7,500 bases of DNA, from the NCBI GenBank assembly GCA_025960445.1, contig JAICIT010000112.1, positions 1 to 7,500 on the forward strand. The letters run 5' to 3'. Origin of the DNA: Bradyrhizobium sp. GTDB lineage: Bacteria > Pseudomonadota > Alphaproteobacteria > Rhizobiales > Xanthobacteraceae. A program made the position numbers and the translations under genes. Numbering within the stretch: position 1 is the first letter of the stretch; the number at the start of each line of letters is the position of its first letter. The notes under the pieces are model-generated. The model searched no databases. It had not been told where the DNA came from and saw nothing but the letters and a program-made list of their open reading frames with translations. Positions 6,216 through 7,500 of the stretch are shown here, piece after piece.

Positions 6216-7500
6216 TCAGGCGGCCTGATTAATGGACGAATGTACTTTTGATGCCGCGCGGCTTAGTTCGGAGGTCTGCTCCTTCAGTGCCGCGATCAGG
6301 CCAGGACGGTCGAACTTGGCAACGTAATCGTGGAATCCGGCCTGACGGCCGCGTTCGATCGCCGCCGGCGACACCATCGATGAAAGGGCGATGATTGGCA
6401 TCGAACTCAGATGCTGGTCGGCGCGTATCGTCTCGGCGAATTCGAAGCCGTTCATATCGGGCATTTCGATGTCGGTCAGCACCACATCGAAGGGTTGGCC
6501 CGAGCGCAGCGCCATCAATCCTTCTTGCGCATTAGGCGCGACCCGCACCCGATAACCTGCTGCTTTGAGGACCGGCGCCAGCATGTTGCGGAAGAAGGCG
6601 CTATCGTCGACCAGCAGCACTGATTGGGCCGATGCCGATGGACGCATCTCCTTGCGGCTGAACCAGTCAGCGAACGCCATCGGAAGGAAGTGGCCGACGT
6701 CGATCACTTCGGTCGCCTGGCCCTTGATTACCGCGGAGCCGAGAATGCCTTCCTGCTGGCCCGCGACTTCGATCGCGAGCTTCTCCTCGACAATATCGAT
6801 GATCTCGTCGACCACGAGTCCCATCGAGCGGCCGTCGTCGGCGAACACCAGGATCGGCTGGGTGCCAGAGGTCTGGACGCTTACCCCAGCCATCTGCACC
6901 AGTGGCATCAGCTGCTCGCGATATTGCACCATGTAACGGCCGTTGGAGAGTTCAATCTTTTCGGCAACGATCTCTTCCAGTCGTGTCACCAGCCCGAGCG
7001 GCACGGCTTTCGGTTGGGCGGAGCCGGCGCGGAACACCAGCAGTGAGGTCAACTGCTCCGCCGCAATCGCGCGCGAGGCGGCGTTCTCTTCCGAGATTTC
7101 GTGAGCGGCGCTTCCGGCAGCACCGAGCGCCTTGGCGATACCGTTCGGATCGATGATCATGATGACGGCGCCATCACCCAGAATGGTATTACCCGAGAAC
7201 ATGTCGATGTGACGCAGCTTGGTCGACATCGGCTTGACCACGATTTCTTCGGTGTGAAACACGCCATCGACCACGATGCCGAAGGTCTGACTGCCGACCT
7301 GCGTCACGACAATGAAGCCATTCTCGGGATCGGAAGACGAGCCGTCATCGACCTTGAGCAGCTTCTTCAGGTGCATCAGCGGCAACAGCTTGTTTCGCAG
7401 CCGTAACACCGCCGTGTCCTTGATGCGTTCGATGCGGTGCTCGGAATTGGCGCGGGCGCGGACCAGCTCAACCACCGACCATTGAGGGATCGCGAAGCGG
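6216..7500 (-). CDS. cheA: Hybrid chemotaxis kinase CheA, C-terminal part (5' end outside window)
   Basis: The frame stays open to the window edge, where it reads RFAIPQWSVVELVR, a typical start of the CheA regulatory (P5) domain. The gene therefore begins beyond 7500, and a GTG at 7475 is an internal valine, not a start. About 427 residues are visible. Numbering from that valine: a first CheW-like domain (to about 118), a second CheW-like domain (about 140-272), then a receiver (about 284-400) with D290/D291, phosphoacceptor D335 in TDIEMPDMNG, S365 and K387. The usual Lys-Pro after the last strand is Lys-Phe here (AKFDR), which I recall as common in CheA- and CheV-type receivers. The phosphotransfer, dimerisation and ATPase domains are not visible. 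Known role: receptor-controlled histidine kinase phosphorylating CheY and CheB. The attached receiver may act as a phosphate sink or feedback element (inference). cheW follows after 17 bases. Confidence 0.93.
   Translation of the reverse strand, partial: RFAIPQWSVVELVRARANSEHRIERIKDTAVLRLRNKLLPLMHLKKLLKVDDGSSSDPENGFIVVTQVGSQTFGIVVDGVFHTEEIVVKPMSTKLRHIDMFSGNTILGDGAVIMIIDPNGIAKALGAAGSAAHEISEENAASRAIAAEQLTSLLVFRAGSAQPKAVPLGLVTRLEEIVAEKIELSNGRYMVQYREQLMPLVQMAGVSVQTSGTQPILVFADDGRSMGLVVDEIIDIVEEKLAIEVAGQQEGILGSAVIKGQATEVIDVGHFLPMAFADWFSRKEMRPSASAQSVLLVDDSAFFRNMLAPVLKAAGYRVRVAPNAQEGLMALRSGQPFDVVLTDIEMPDMNGFEFAETIRADQHLSSMPIIALSSMVSPAAIERGRQAGFHDYVAKFDRPGLIAALKEQTSELSRAASKVHSSINQAA

Overview
The window reads as ordinary GC-rich alphaproteobacterial chromosome. 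The proteins most resemble those of Hyphomicrobiales of the Bradyrhizobium/Rhodopseudomonas type; this placement rests on my memory of the families, not on a search. Coding density is high, no intergenic stretch exceeds about 155 bases, and I see no insertion sequence, phage gene, tRNA, rRNA or CRISPR array.

Left part, plus strand (42-2275): three genes that all look lipid- or membrane-related. The first is an integral membrane protein of the Mpo1-like (DUF962) family. A 4-base ATGA overlap joins it to an NAD-dependent epimerase/dehydratase resembling the hopanoid-associated HpnA. The third, 54 bases further on, is a small membrane methyltransferase of the isoprenylcysteine carboxyl methyltransferase (ICMT)-like type. 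It appears to have its own promoter, whose -10 box lies so close to the ATG that the mRNA may be leaderless.

Middle, minus strand (2283-3083): an exported or membrane-anchored alpha/beta-hydrolase-like protein with a GHSSG nucleophile elbow. Its end converges on the methyltransferase with only 7 bases between them, and it lies downstream of the chemotaxis genes on the same strand.

Right part, minus strand (3187-7500): a chemotaxis cluster read right to left as cheA (hybrid, 5' end outside the window), cheW, cheY, cheB, cheR. The visible part of CheA has two CheW-like modules followed by a receiver domain. CheA and CheW would form the kinase core under chemoreceptors, CheY and the CheA receiver would take phosphoryl groups, and CheB and CheR would set receptor methylation for adaptation. 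cheB and cheR overlap by 4 bases (GTGA). No receptor, cheD or recognisable CheY phosphatase gene lies inside the window.

I do not see a convincing undescribed system. The points most worth checking are the possible leaderless promoter at 1614-1651, the grouping of Mpo1-like, HpnA-like and ICMT-like genes, and the architecture of the CheA C-terminus.
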